From positions 1-64,000 of the forward strand of contig NZ_JADBGI010000015.1 in the NCBI RefSeq assembly GCF_014892575.1: a DNA stretch of 64,000 nucleotides, read 5' to 3'. The translations under genes and the position numbers were made by a program. Below are positions 33,451 to 42,132 of the stretch, in pieces (position 1 is the stretch's first letter; each line of letters opens with the position of its first letter). Source of the DNA: Nocardiopsis coralli. GTDB taxonomy: Bacteria; Actinomycetota; Actinomycetes; Streptosporangiales; Streptosporangiaceae. The notes under the pieces were generated by a model. That model was not told the DNA's origin and ran no database searches. It saw only the letters and a list, made by a program, of their open reading frames with translations.

Positions 33451-34709
33451 TCGGCTTGCGCGGCCTCGTGCAGGGACTCCTGGAGGGTGCCCAGGTCGCC
33501 GTCGCCGAGGTAGAGGCCGACCGCGGTGTCCACGTCGTTCTTCCACCGGTTGCCGACGGTGACACCGTGCCAGAACGACCCGGCCAGTTCGGGCTCGTCC
33601 TGCCACTCGGCGAGCGCCTCGGACAGGTAGGCGCTGTCCTCGTAGGCGGCCGGGTCGGTGTCGTCACGGGCGGGGATGGAACCCTTGACCGGGTTGAACA
33701 GGTCCTGGCCCTCGGCGCTGGAGACCAGTTCGAGCCAGGAGCGGGCGGCGTCCTCGTTGGGCGCGCCCTCGGGCAGGGTGAAGCTGTCGGAGAGCCACAT
33801 GTAGGTGCCGTCGGTGCCCGGGGAGGGCGCCCAGTCGTAGTCCTCGCCGGCGGTGGCGCCCACCTCGTCGAAGTAACCGGCGGCCCAGTCACCCATCACG
33901 TTGAAGGCGGCCTCGCCCTCGGAGACACGGCGGGAGGCCTCCTGCCAGTCCTCGGCGGCCGATTCCTCCTGGGTGTACTCCATGATCTGCTCGAAGGACT
34001 CCAGAGCCTCGGTGACCTCGGGGGTGTCCCAGTCCGCGCCGGGTTCCCAGAGCTCGTTGTAGGCGTCGGTGCCCAGGGATCCGAGCAGGACCGATTCGAG
34101 CAGGTGGTCGACGGTCCACTGCGCACCCACGGCCATGGGGATGGCGTCGGTCTCCTGCTCGACCGTCTCCAGCGCGTCGATCAGTTCGTCGAGGGTCTCG
34201 GGGCTCTCCTCGATGCCCGCCTCCTCGAGCACGCCGGGGTTGGACCACAGGACGTTGGAGCGGTGCACGTTGACCGGGACCGAGTAGACGCTGCCCTCGT
34301 AGGTGATCTGTTCGGTGAGCTGGTCGGGCATGGCCTCCTGCAGGCCCTGTTCGTCGAAGAAGTCGTCGAGGGGCTGCAGGTAGCCGGCCTCGATGTAGTC
34401 CTGCAGCTCGGCGCCGGCGTGGCCCTGGAAGGAGTCGGGCGGGTCCTGGCTCTGCAGGCGGCCCTCGAGCACGGCCTGGGCGTTGGTGCCCGATCCCCCG
34501 GCGACGGCCGCGTTGACGAACTCGACGTCGGGGTGGTCCTCCTCGAAGCGTTCGATGAGGGCGTCGAGCCCGGCCTCCTCGCCGCCGCCGGTCCACCAGG
34601 AGAAGACCTCGACCTCGGTGCCGTCCCCTCCGCCGTCTCCGCCGCATCCTGAGGCGAGCAGGGCCGCGGCCAGGACCGCGGCCGACACCTGGGTATACCG
34701 TGCACGCAT
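33447..34709 (-). CDS. sugar ABC transporter substrate-binding lipoprotein
   Basis: A 420-aa CUT1 solute-binding protein. The signal ends in LASGC (Cys22) and is followed by a Gly-rich linker. The mature domain starts EVEVFSWWTGGGEEAGLDALIERFEEDHPDVEF and has NVLWSNPGVLEEAGI, AFNVMGDWAAGYFDE and FNPVKGSIPAR. It captures a sugar or oligosaccharide outside the cell and delivers it to the two permeases downstream. RBS GGAGAGGA precedes the ATG. A box resembling cellobiose-repressor operators lies 184 bp upstream (34893-34906), hinting at a beta-glucoside ligand. Confidence 0.93.
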   Translation of the reverse strand: MRARYTQVSAAVLAAALLASGCGGDGGGDGTEVEVFSWWTGGGEEAGLDALIERFEEDHPDVEFVNAAVAGGSGTNAQAVLEGRLQSQDPPDSFQGHAGAELQDYIEAGYLQPLDDFFDEQGLQEAMPDQLTEQITYEGSVYSVPVNVHRSNVLWSNPGVLEEAGIEESPETLDELIDALETVEQETDAIPMAVGAQWTVDHLLESVLLGSLGTDAYNELWEPGADWDTPEVTEALESFEQIMEYTQEESAAEDWQEASRRVSEGEAAFNVMGDWAAGYFDEVGATAGEDYDWAPSPGTDGTYMWLSDSFTLPEGAPNEDAARSWLELVSSAEGQDLFNPVKGSIPARDDTDPAAYEDSAYLSEALAEWQDEPELAGSFWHGVTVGNRWKNDVDTAVGLYLGDGDLGTLQESLHEAAQAE

Positions 34710-34892
34710 TGGGGGGTCCTCTCCAGACGCGGGCCGGGGCGACCGGGCGTGGATCCGGTCGTCGGACGATCCGCTGTCATGTGCTTCAGATCACGTTCAT
34801 CCCGCTTCGCTCAACTTTGGAACTCACGCGTCACTGCGTCAACAGCCAGGACAATCCTTCACCGAGCCGTGACCATTCGGGGACCCGGTACC

Positions 34893-34906
34893 TGGGAGCG
34901 TTCCCA
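34893..34906. promoter_or_regulatory. LacI-type operator candidate TGGGAGCGTTCCCA (CebR/CelR-like)
   Basis: A 14-base inverted repeat that differs at one base from TGGGAGCGCTCCCA, the known CebR/CelR box controlling cellobiose transport in Streptomyces and Thermobifida. It lies in the 256-bp intergenic region between the sugar ABC operon and the VOC gene. Its distance from the ABC start (184 bp) is larger than usual. Confidence 0.5.
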
Positions 34907-34965
34907 GATCGGAGGCGCCGGGGCGCTCTGGCCCCCGGGCGGGACCGGGCGGCAGGATCGGGGGC

Positions 34966-35358
34966 ATGGATGTCCTGAGCAGCCGCGTACTGATCCGCCC
35001 CACCGACCCCGAGCGCAGCCGCGCCTTCTACCGCGACGTACTGGGCCTGGCCGTGCACCGCGAGTTCGGCCGCCCCGAGTCACCCGGAACCGTGTTCTTC
35101 CTGGGCAACGGGTTCCTGGAGGTCTCGGGCCACGCCGAGGACGCCGTGCCCGCCGGCATGGTGCTGTGGGTGCAGGTGCGCGATGTGCACGCCGAGTACG
35201 GCCGTGCGGTCGAGCGCGGCGCCGAGGGGCTGCGCGAGCCCCAGCAGGAGTTCTGGGGGCTGGTGGAGGGCTGGATCGCCGACCCGGACGGCGTGAAGAT
35301 CGTGCTCGTGCAGATCCCCGAGGACCATCCGCTCCGCCGCGACCAGCGCACGTTCTGA
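34966..35358 (+). CDS. VOC-superfamily (glyoxalase-like) protein
   Basis: A 130-aa protein with a paired beta-alpha-beta-beta-beta fold: VLIRPTDPERSRAFYRDVLGL at the start and WIADPDGVKIVLVQIPE at the end, as in glyoxalase/bleomycin-resistance relatives. The ligand set (for example Glu in FLEVSG, Glu/Asp in the second half) is only partly conserved, so enzymatic function is uncertain. The ATG at 34966 lies seven bases after CAGGAT (34953-34958), consistent with leaderless expression. Confidence 0.85.
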   Translation: MDVLSSRVLIRPTDPERSRAFYRDVLGLAVHREFGRPESPGTVFFLGNGFLEVSGHAEDAVPAGMVLWVQVRDVHAEYGRAVERGAEGLREPQQEFWGLVEGWIADPDGVKIVLVQIPEDHPLRRDQRTF

Positions 35359-35364
35359 CCCCGC

Positions 35365-35393
35365 CCCGGCCCCGGGAGCGCCCCGGGGCCGGG
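35365..35393. terminator. convergent hairpin
   Basis: A twelve-base stem (35365-35376 with 35382-35393) and a five-base loop, between the VOC gene and the acyl-CoA synthetase gene. Confidence 0.7.
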
Positions 35394-35403
35394 CTGAGGG
35401 TTC

Positions 35404-37116
35404 TCAGGCGGTCCCGGTGCGCAACTCCGGGAACTGGTCCTCGCGCCACTCCCCGCCGGCGCCCGTGCCCTCGTCCTCGCGCGAGCGCAGTTCCACGCGG
35501 CGGATCTTGCCGGAGACGGTCTTGGGCAGCACCGCGAACTCCACGCGCCGCACCCGCTGCCACGGCGCCAGATGCTGCCGGGAGTGGGCGAAGACCGCGC
35601 GGGCGGTCTCGCGGGTGGGTTCGTGCCCAGGTGCGAGAGCGAGGTAGGCCTTGGGCACGCTCAGCCGCACCGGGTCGGGTGCGGGCACCACGGCGGCCTC
35701 GGCGACGGCGGGGTGTTCCAGGAGCACGCTCTCGACCTCGAACGGGCTCACCTTGTAATCGCTGGACTTGAAGACGTCGTCGGTGCGGCCCACGTAGGTG
35801 ATCTGCCCGTCCGCGCCGAGGGTGGCCACGTCCCCGGTGTGGTAATAACCGTCCTGCTTCGCCTCGGCGTCGCGTTCGGGGTCGCCCTGGTAACCGGTCA
35901 TGAGGGTCAGGGGCACCTGCGACAGGTCGAGGCAGATCTCGCCCTCCGCGTCCCCCTCCCCGGGTTCGACGGGACGGCCGGTGGCGGTGTCGACCAGCAC
36001 CACAGGGACGCCGGGCAGGGGGCGGCCCATGGAACCGGGACGCACGTCCTGCCCGGGGGTGTTGGCCACGGTCGCGGTCATCTCCGTCTGGCCGTACCCG
36101 TCGCGGATCGTCAGCCCCCAGTGGCGCTCGACCTGCGCGATGACCTCCGGGTTGAGGGGTTCGCCGGCGCCGATCGCCTCGCGCAGGGTTCCGGGGCCGC
36201 CGGACAGGTCGGCGTTGATGAGCATGCGCCACACGGTGGGCGGGGCGCAGAAGGTGGTCACGCCCTCCGAGGCCAGGCGCCCGAGCAGAGCGTCGGCGTC
36301 GAAGCGGTCGTAGTTGTACAGGAACACGGTCGCCTCGGCCAGCCAGGGCGCGAAGAAGTTGGACCACGCGTGCTTGGCCCAGCCGGGCGAGGAGACGTTG
36401 AGATGCACGTCCCCCGGTCGCAGGCCGAGCCAGTACAGGGTGCTCAGGTGGCCCACGGGATAGGAGACGTGGGTGTGCTCGACGAGCTTGGGGCGGCTGG
36501 TGGTACCGGAGGTGAAGTAGAGCAGCAGGCGATCGTCGGAGGCGTTGCCGGGGTGGTCGGGGCGCACGTCCCCGAGGCCCTGGGCGTCGGCGGGGTCGAG
36601 CCATCCGGAGGCGCCGCCGACGGCGATCCGGGTCAGCTCTGCGCCGGTGTCGGCGAACTTGGCGGTGTCGGCGGCGTTGCACACCACGTGCCGGGCCCCG
36701 CTGCGTTCGATGCGGTCGACCAGGCCGGCGTGGTCCACCGCCGGGGTGGTGGGCACCAGGACCGCGCCGAGCTTGATCGCCGCGAGCATGGTGTCCCAGA
36801 GTTCGACCTGGTTGCCGAGCATGACGAGGACCGCGTCGCCGCGCCGCACGCCCTGGCGCGAGAGCCAGACGGCGAGGCGGTCGGAGCGCCGGGCCATCTC
36901 GTCGAAGGTGTGGGAGGCGCGGCTGCCGTCCGGTTCGACGATGACCAGAGCGGGCCGCTCGCTGCCGCGGGCCATGGGGTCGAACCAGTCGTGCGCCCAG
37001 TTGAAGCTCTCGCCCACGTCGGGCCAGGCGAAGCGTTCCAGGGCGGCGGCGTGGTCGGTGCGCAGGTCGAGGAGGAGGTCGCGCGCTGCGCGCAGGGAGT
37101 CGGTGGCGGGGCTCAA
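35404..37116 (-). CDS. medium-chain acyl-CoA synthetase-like AMP-dependent ligase
   Basis: A 570-aa ANL enzyme of the acetyl-/medium-chain (MACS) type. Motifs: P-loop YFTSGTTSRPKLVEHTH, NVSSPGWAKHAWSNFFAPW, DGYGQTEMTATVANTPGQDVRPGSMGRPLPG, YYHTGDVA, DDVFKSSDYKVSPFEVES and the C-terminal Lys in LPKTVSGKIRRVELR. It would activate medium-chain or aromatic carboxylates to CoA esters. The start is uncertain: a TTG at 37116 begins a reasonable N-terminus with GGAG 12 bases upstream; an ATG at 37185 would overlap non-family sequence. It lies downstream of the lysE-like gene on the same strand. Confidence 0.85.
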   Translation of the reverse strand: MSPATDSLRAARDLLLDLRTDHAAALERFAWPDVGESFNWAHDWFDPMARGSERPALVIVEPDGSRASHTFDEMARRSDRLAVWLSRQGVRRGDAVLVMLGNQVELWDTMLAAIKLGAVLVPTTPAVDHAGLVDRIERSGARHVVCNAADTAKFADTGAELTRIAVGGASGWLDPADAQGLGDVRPDHPGNASDDRLLLYFTSGTTSRPKLVEHTHVSYPVGHLSTLYWLGLRPGDVHLNVSSPGWAKHAWSNFFAPWLAEATVFLYNYDRFDADALLGRLASEGVTTFCAPPTVWRMLINADLSGGPGTLREAIGAGEPLNPEVIAQVERHWGLTIRDGYGQTEMTATVANTPGQDVRPGSMGRPLPGVPVVLVDTATGRPVEPGEGDAEGEICLDLSQVPLTLMTGYQGDPERDAEAKQDGYYHTGDVATLGADGQITYVGRTDDVFKSSDYKVSPFEVESVLLEHPAVAEAAVVPAPDPVRLSVPKAYLALAPGHEPTRETARAVFAHSRQHLAPWQRVRRVEFAVLPKTVSGKIRRVELRSREDEGTGAGGEWREDQFPELRTGTA

Positions 37117-37195
37117 GCCGGTGTCTCCGTTCGCTGTGCGTGTCGGTGCCCGACACGGTAGGGCCTGGTGGCAGCCGGAGGGCACCCCTGCGGGG

Positions 37196-37816
37196 TCACG
37201 TTCCCAGGGCGAGTGTCACACCGAGGGTGAGCATCAGGGCGGCCACGAGCAGGTCGAGCACGCGCCAGGCGCCGGGCCGGGCGAACAGGGGGCGCAGCAG
37301 TCGGGCGGCTCCGCCGAGGGCGGCGAACCACACGAAGCTCCCGGTGACGGCCCCGATCGCCCACCACCAGCGCAGGTCGCCGTCCTGCTGGTTGGCCAGG
37401 GAGCCGAGCAGGACCACGGTGTCCAGGTACACGTGCGGGTTGAGCCAGGTGAGCACCAGCGCGGTGGCCACGGCGCCCCCGCGTGCGGGGCCGACCGGGG
37501 CGTCGGCGGCGGTGAGGGTTCCGGGGCGCAGGACCCTGCGCAGCGCCAGGAGGCCGTAGGCGAGGAGGAACCCCGCGCCGAGCAGGCGGATCGCCTCCAT
37601 CAGGGAGGGCAGGGCCTGGACGAGGGCGCCGACGCCCAGAACCCCGGCGGTGATGAGCACGGCGTCGGAGAGCGCGCACACGGCCACGACGGGGAGCACG
37701 GTTCCGGGGCAGGCCTGGATCCCCACGCGCAGCACGTGGGCGTTCTGTGCGCCGATCGCGACGATGAGGGCGAGCCCGGTGCCCAGGCCGGTGAGCAGGG
37801 TGATCAGGGGTGTCAT
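37196..37816 (-). CDS. lysE: LysE/ArgO-type amino-acid exporter
   Basis: A 206-aa membrane protein with five to six membrane segments and the LysE signature GLGTGLALIVAIGAQNAHVLRVGIQ at the N-terminus. LysE/ArgO exports lysine and arginine to prevent toxic accumulation. It is divergent from a LysG/ArgP-type regulator, with 78 bp between the starts, the same layout as Corynebacterium lysE-lysG. Regulation by amino-acid-loaded LysG from that interval is inferred. Confidence 0.88.
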   Translation of the reverse strand: MTPLITLLTGLGTGLALIVAIGAQNAHVLRVGIQACPGTVLPVVAVCALSDAVLITAGVLGVGALVQALPSLMEAIRLLGAGFLLAYGLLALRRVLRPGTLTAADAPVGPARGGAVATALVLTWLNPHVYLDTVVLLGSLANQQDGDLRWWWAIGAVTGSFVWFAALGGAARLLRPLFARPGAWRVLDLLVAALMLTLGVTLALGT

Positions 37817-37894
37817 GTGCGGAACGTTAGGGCGCGTTCATCGCGGCTGTACAGTGAGGTTCATCTTTTTCAGGACTGTGAAGGGGAGCTTCAC

Positions 37895-38791
37895 ATGCCG
37901 TTCCGTTTCGAGCATCTGCACACCTTGGCGGCCCTGGTGGACGAGGGGTCCTTCGAGGGCGCGGCCCACCGGCTGCGGGTGAGTACCTCGGCGGTCTCCC
38001 AGCGGGTGCGGGCGATGGAGCGCTCGGCCGGCACGGTGCTGGTGCGGCGCACGACACCGGTGGGCACGACCGCGGCGGGCGACGTGGTGCTGCGGCACGC
38101 CCGCCAGGTGGTGATGCTGGACGAGGACACCGCGCGGGCGCTGCGGGCCGAGGGGCGCGAGCACGGGCGAGTGCGGGTGCCGTTGGCCGTCAACGCCGAC
38201 AGTCTGGCCACGTGGTTCACCGAGGCGCTGGCTGCCGTCCCGGAGGAGGCGGGCGTGACCTTCGAGGTCCACCGGGAGGACGAGCAGCACACCGCGGAGC
38301 TGTTGCGCGCGGGCACGGTGATGGGTGCGGTGACCTCGCGTCCGGCGACGGTGCAAGGGTGTTCGACCGAGCCGTTGGGGGCGCTGCACTACCGGGCGGC
38401 CTGTAGTCCGGACTTCGCCCGCAAGCATCTGCAAGGCGGTCGCGAGCAGGCGCTGGTGCGGGCTCCGATGGTCAACTACGACCGCAGCGACGAGCTCCAG
38501 GACCGTTTCGTACGCGCTCTCACCGGGCGTGAGGCGGAGGGGCCGCGCCACTACGTTCCGGCCTCGGAGGACTTCGCGCGGGCGATCGTGTTCGGCCTGG
38601 GGTGGGGTGTGGTGCCCGAGCAGCAGTGTGCCGAGCACGTGGCCGCGGGCCGGTTGGTGGATCTGGCGCCGGAGCGGCCGGTGCGGGTGCGGTTGCACTG
38701 GCAGCGGTGGAACGTCTCCTCCCCGGCGCTGGACGCGGTCTCCGAGGCGGTGCTCGCGGTGGCCGCCGAGCACCTGCACTCGACGGGGTGA
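37895..38791 (+). CDS. lysG: LysG/ArgP-type LysR-family regulator
   Basis: A 298-aa LysR-family protein. The winged helix at the N-terminus reads FEHLHTLAALVDEGSFEGAAHRLRVSTSAVSQRVRAMERSAGTVLVRRTTP, very close to LysG/ArgP. The effector domain follows, with LPLAVNADSLATWF, and the late GLGWGVVPEQQ. LysG activates lysE when basic amino acids are high. The ATG at 37895 has AAGGGGAG upstream. The shared promoter region contains TTCA-N15-TGAA. Confidence 0.9.
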   Translation: MPFRFEHLHTLAALVDEGSFEGAAHRLRVSTSAVSQRVRAMERSAGTVLVRRTTPVGTTAAGDVVLRHARQVVMLDEDTARALRAEGREHGRVRVPLAVNADSLATWFTEALAAVPEEAGVTFEVHREDEQHTAELLRAGTVMGAVTSRPATVQGCSTEPLGALHYRAACSPDFARKHLQGGREQALVRAPMVNYDRSDELQDRFVRALTGREAEGPRHYVPASEDFARAIVFGLGWGVVPEQQCAEHVAAGRLVDLAPERPVRVRLHWQRWNVSSPALDAVSEAVLAVAAEHLHSTG

Positions 38792-38910
38792 GGGTGCCCT
38801 CACCCGGACCCGGCGGGGTGTGCTGTGGCGGGTGCCGTAACCTGGGCCGGGGTCCCGGTCTGCACCGGGACCGACGTGTGTCCGGCCGACCGGAGAGCCC
38901 GAGGAAGAAC

Positions 38911-39258
38911 GTGAACATCAAACCCCGTACGACGGCCCTGATCTTTCGTGTGGTCGCGGCTTTCGAGGCCTTCACCTGGGCCGGGCTCCTCATCGGCATG
39001 GGGGTGAAGTACCTCGGCAGCGGAAACGAGATCGGGGTGCAGATCTTCGGTCCGCTGCACGGCGGCGCTTTCATCGTCTACGTGATCGTGGCGCTGGCGG
39101 CGGCCCTGAAGTTCCGGTGGAGCCTGTGGGCGACGCTGGTGACGCTGGCGGCCTCGATCCCACCCCTGACGACGCTGCTGGCGGACTGGTGGCTGCACCG
39201 GACCGGGCGTCTGGTCCCGGTCTCGCAGCCAGAGCGTGAGGCCGAACCGGTGGCGTGA
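38911..39258 (+). CDS. DUF3817 membrane protein
   Basis: A 115-aa protein with three membrane segments (ALIFRVVAAFEAFTWAGLLIGMGVKY, GGAFIVYVIVALAAALKF, LWATLVTLAASIPPLTTLLADWWL) and the DUF3817 hallmark IFGPLHGGAFIVY. Its function is unknown; it is conserved in actinobacteria. The GTG at 38911 has GAGGAAG directly upstream. A -10-like TAACCT at 38838-38843 would give a ~60-base leader. It is followed by a textbook rho-independent terminator. Confidence 0.87.
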   Translation: MNIKPRTTALIFRVVAAFEAFTWAGLLIGMGVKYLGSGNEIGVQIFGPLHGGAFIVYVIVALAAALKFRWSLWATLVTLAASIPPLTTLLADWWLHRTGRLVPVSQPEREAEPVA

Positions 39259-39280
39259 GCGTTAACGGTGCATTACATTC

Positions 39281-39316
39281 GGAACATCGAACCGAAAGGT
39301 TCGATGTTCCTTTTTT
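39281..39316 (+). terminator. rho-independent terminator with T-tract
   Basis: A thirteen-base perfect stem GGAACATCGAACC / GGTTCGATGTTCC with a GAAA tetraloop, followed by six T. Its low GC content and T-run make it stand out from all other hairpins in the window. Confidence 0.9.
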
Positions 39317-39425
39317 GTGTACGCACAGGATGACCCGAATCCACAATGGACGTTAATACAAAAAGAACTCCGGGCCATTGTGCAGAGACACGGGGAACAG
39401 GCCTTCCGTTTACTACAGAAAACCC

Positions 39426-39454
39426 TTGCACTCCAGAGGGGCACCGGGTTTACA
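39426..39454 (+). promoter_or_regulatory. candidate promoter TTGCAC-N17-TTTACA of the PGRP gene
   Basis: A -35 TTGCAC (39426-39431) and a -10 TTTACA (39449-39454) lie within an AT-richer 250-bp segment upstream of the amidase start at 39562. The leader would be about 100 bases. Confidence 0.35.
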
Positions 39455-39561
39455 TTGTGGCCGGATTCGGCCCCTCATTCTTCTCCGCCACCCTTTGCCA
39501 AACGCGGACGGGGCATGTTCTTTTACTACTGGCACATCAACGCCGGCAGAAGGAAACCTCC

Positions 39562-40374
39562 ATGCCAGACTCCCCCACCCCCGGACCCGACCGCAGAACC
39601 CTGTTGCGCGGCGCCGCCCTCACCTCGGGCGCGGTCGCGATCGGCGGAGCGTTCACCGTCGCCCCCGTACAGGCCTCCCCGGTCCGGATCGCCGAACCGT
39701 CGCTGTACACCCGCGCCGACTGGGACGCCCGGTCTCCGTCCAGCCCCGTGCAGATCCTGGCCGAGCCGCCGACCCAGATCGTGGTGCACCACACCGCCAC
39801 CCCCAACAGCGACGACCTGTCCGAGGGCCATGCCCTGGCGCTGTCGAGGTCCATCCAGAACTTCCACATGGACGACAACGGGTGGATCGACACCGGCCAG
39901 CAGCTCACCATCAGCCGCGGCGGGCACATCATGGAGGGCCGCGACCGTGCGCTGCCGGCCATCCGCGAGGGCACACAGTGCGTGGGCACGCACGTGGCCA
40001 ACCACAACAACACCACGATCGGCATCGAGAACGAGGGCACCTACACCGACGTCGAGCCCACCAGCGAGCTGATCGACGCCCTCGTGGAGACCCTGGCGTG
40101 GCTGTGCGAGGCCTACGGGCTCAACCCGCAGGACGCGATCGTGGGCCACCGCGACTTCAACGCCACCGAGTGCCCGGGCGAGGTCCTCTACGGGATGCTG
40201 CCCGACCTGCGCAGCGCCACCACGAGCGTGCTCGAGGCCAAGGGCGTGAGCATCCCGCCGCGCGGCGGGACCGACCCGGCCGACGCGCCCTCCTACCCGG
40301 CCGTGCCCGACGACGAGCCCGAACGCACCTTCTACCACGGTCCGGCGCGCGGCGCCGACGACATCTCCCGCTGA
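39562..40374 (+). CDS. Tat-exported peptidoglycan recognition protein / N-acetylmuramoyl-L-alanine amidase
   Basis: A 270-aa PGRP/amidase_2 protein. The twin-Arg signal is RRTLLRGAALTSGAVAIGGAFTVAPVQA, cleaved near residue 37. Catalytic zinc ligands of the amidase fold are visible: first His in IVVHHTATP, second His in IVGHRDFNATECPGE, whose Cys is the third ligand; Tyr/Thr partners are in between. It would cleave the muramoyl-alanine bond outside the cell. The ATG at 39562 has AAGGAAA upstream. The upstream interval is AT-rich with its own promoter, so expression is monocistronic. Confidence 0.92.
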   Translation: MPDSPTPGPDRRTLLRGAALTSGAVAIGGAFTVAPVQASPVRIAEPSLYTRADWDARSPSSPVQILAEPPTQIVVHHTATPNSDDLSEGHALALSRSIQNFHMDDNGWIDTGQQLTISRGGHIMEGRDRALPAIREGTQCVGTHVANHNNTTIGIENEGTYTDVEPTSELIDALVETLAWLCEAYGLNPQDAIVGHRDFNATECPGEVLYGMLPDLRSATTSVLEAKGVSIPPRGGTDPADAPSYPAVPDDEPERTFYHGPARGADDISR

Positions 40375-40418
40375 CCGGCGCACGACCTCTCACCCCGCTC
40401 GAGGTCGAGCGCCCTGCC

Positions 40419-40449
40419 GGTGCCCGCCGTCGCCCCGACGGCGGGCACC
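40419..40449. terminator. convergent hairpin between PGRP and aliA genes
   Basis: A perfect fourteen-base stem (40419-40432 with 40436-40449) and a three-base loop. Confidence 0.8.
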
Positions 40450-40468
40450 GCTGTGTGCGGGGACCGGT

Positions 40469-42118
40469 TCAGTCCGCCGGGCCGGCCCCGCCCTTCTCCA
40501 GGTCCTGGCGCAGCCGGAACTTCTGGATCTTGCCGCTGGGTGTACGCGGAAGGGACTCGACCACTTCCACCCGTTCGGGCCAGTAGGGCTTGGCCACCCC
40601 CTGGTCGGCGAGGAAGGCCCGCAGGTCCTCGAGGGTGAGCCCGCGCGTGCCCTCCTGGAGCGTCACCACGGCGCAGGCGCGTTCCTGGAGCCGGGGGTCG
40701 GAGACCGCCACGACCGCGACCGTGTCGATGGCGGGGTGCTCGGACAGCACGTTCTCCACGTAGACCACGGGGATGTTCTCCCCGCCGCGGATGATGACGT
40801 CCTTGGTGCGCCCGCGGATGCCCACGTACCCGTCGGCATCCACCGAGGCCAGGTCGCCGGTGTCGAACCAGCCGTCCTCGTAGGAGGCCTCGGTCAGGTC
40901 GGGGCGTTCGGCGTACCCCGCGAACAGGAACGGGCCGCGCACCTGCAGCCGCCCCTCCTCCCCCGACGGCAACGGGGTCCCCGCGTCGTCGACCACCCGC
41001 ACGCTCATACCGGGCCAGGGCCGCCCGTCGGTCTCGACGATCTTGTGCTCGGGGTCGTCGGGGCTGCCCAGGGTGACCAGGGCGTTCTCGGTCTGGCCCC
41101 ATCCGCCCACGACCGCGGCCCCGGGCAGTTCGGTGCGGGCCCGGCGCAGCAGCACGCGCGGGATGGGCGCACCCATGCAGCAGAACGTGCGCAGGGACGA
41201 CAGGTCGCGCCCGCCCAGATCCGGCAGGGACAGTACGTCCTGCAGGAACGGGGTGGCCGCCGAGGTCGAGGTGATGCGGTGGCGTTCCACGAGGTCGGCG
41301 AACCGGGCCGGGTCCCACACCTCCTGGTAGACGCCGGTCGCCCCCAGCATCAGGGCCAGGCGCACCCCGTAGAGCAACCCGGTCAGGTGCGCGAACGTGG
41401 AAGCCATGTGCAGCACGCTGTCGGGGCCGTGGCCGAGCCGGGCGGGCAGGGGCTCGAGCGCGGCCGCGAGCGTGTTGTGGGTGTGCATGACCCCCTTGGG
41501 CTCACCGGTGGTGCCGGAGGTGAAGATGAGCAGGGTGAGGTCGTCCGGTTCCGGGCGCAGGGCCGCCAGGGTTGCGGGGTCCCGCCCCCGGTCGGCGACC
41601 AGGTCCGACCAAGGTCGGGTGCCCTCGGGCGCGGGTTCGCCGGCATCGGGCACCACCACGACGTGTTCGAGGTCGGGCAGGTCGGGGCGCATGCGCTCGA
41701 CCATGGCCACGTGGTCGAACCCGCGGAAGGTACGCGGCACGACGAGCACCTTGGAGCGCGCCAGCCGCAGCGCGAAGCCGACCTCGCGTTCGCGGTGGGC
41801 GGGGATCACGGGGTGGCTGACCGCGCCGATACGGGTGGCGGCCAGGTGCAGCACGATCCACTCGGTGCGGTTGGGCAGTTGGAAGGAGACCACGTCGCCG
41901 GGGCGCACCCCCAGGTCCAGGAGGGCGAAGGCGCAGAGGTCGACCTCCTCGCGCAGGCGGGCGTGGTCGGTGCTGCGGTGGCTGTCGACGACGGCGGTGC
42001 GGGCCGGGGTCCGGTCGGCGGCCAGGTCCAGGTCATCGGTGATCAGCCGGCCGGGCCAGTGGCCGGAAGCGGTGTGTGCCGCGATGCGCTCGGGGGTCAG
42101 GTGGGTCCTCAGGGTCAT
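40469..42118 (-). CDS. aliA: cyclohexanecarboxylate-CoA ligase-like enzyme (AliA-like)
   Basis: A 549-aa ANL ligase. The P-loop is LLIFTSGTTGEPKGVMHTHNT, A5 VGGWGQTENALVTLG, hinge GWFDTGDLASVD...GRTKDVIIRGGENIPVVYVE and catalytic Lys RTPSGKIQKFRLRQDL. Sequence and context match AliA, which activates cyclohexanecarboxylate (or 3-hydroxy derivatives) to the CoA ester. It is last in the operon badI-aliB-badH-aliA. The ATG at 42118 was preferred over the GTG one codon earlier because AAGGGG then has five bases of spacing. Twelve bases separate it from badH. Confidence 0.87.
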   Translation of the reverse strand: MTLRTHLTPERIAAHTASGHWPGRLITDDLDLAADRTPARTAVVDSHRSTDHARLREEVDLCAFALLDLGVRPGDVVSFQLPNRTEWIVLHLAATRIGAVSHPVIPAHREREVGFALRLARSKVLVVPRTFRGFDHVAMVERMRPDLPDLEHVVVVPDAGEPAPEGTRPWSDLVADRGRDPATLAALRPEPDDLTLLIFTSGTTGEPKGVMHTHNTLAAALEPLPARLGHGPDSVLHMASTFAHLTGLLYGVRLALMLGATGVYQEVWDPARFADLVERHRITSTSAATPFLQDVLSLPDLGGRDLSSLRTFCCMGAPIPRVLLRRARTELPGAAVVGGWGQTENALVTLGSPDDPEHKIVETDGRPWPGMSVRVVDDAGTPLPSGEEGRLQVRGPFLFAGYAERPDLTEASYEDGWFDTGDLASVDADGYVGIRGRTKDVIIRGGENIPVVYVENVLSEHPAIDTVAVVAVSDPRLQERACAVVTLQEGTRGLTLEDLRAFLADQGVAKPYWPERVEVVESLPRTPSGKIQKFRLRQDLEKGGAGPAD

Positions 42119-42132
42119 CACTGCCCCTTTCC

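Noticed and set aside
34859-37156. 765-codon open frame on the minus strand
   Set aside because: Shadow of the acyl-CoA synthetase gene in another frame; Arg/Pro-rich.
37117-37185. Upstream extension of the acyl-CoA synthetase to ATG 37185
   Set aside because: The added residues (Cys/Arg/Pro mix) do not resemble the family N-terminus; TTG 37116 is more natural, though not proven.
39317-39475. Small plus-strand protein starting VYAQDDPNPQW with a helix-like stretch
   Set aside because: Third-position GC is only moderate, it contains TTA and ATA codons, has no ribosome binding site, starts at the end of a terminator T-tract and has no stop before it runs into the amidase gene in another frame.
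42119-42121. GTG at 42121 as start of the AliA-like gene
   Set aside because: It is too close to AAGGGG; the adjacent ATG at 42118 has normal spacing.
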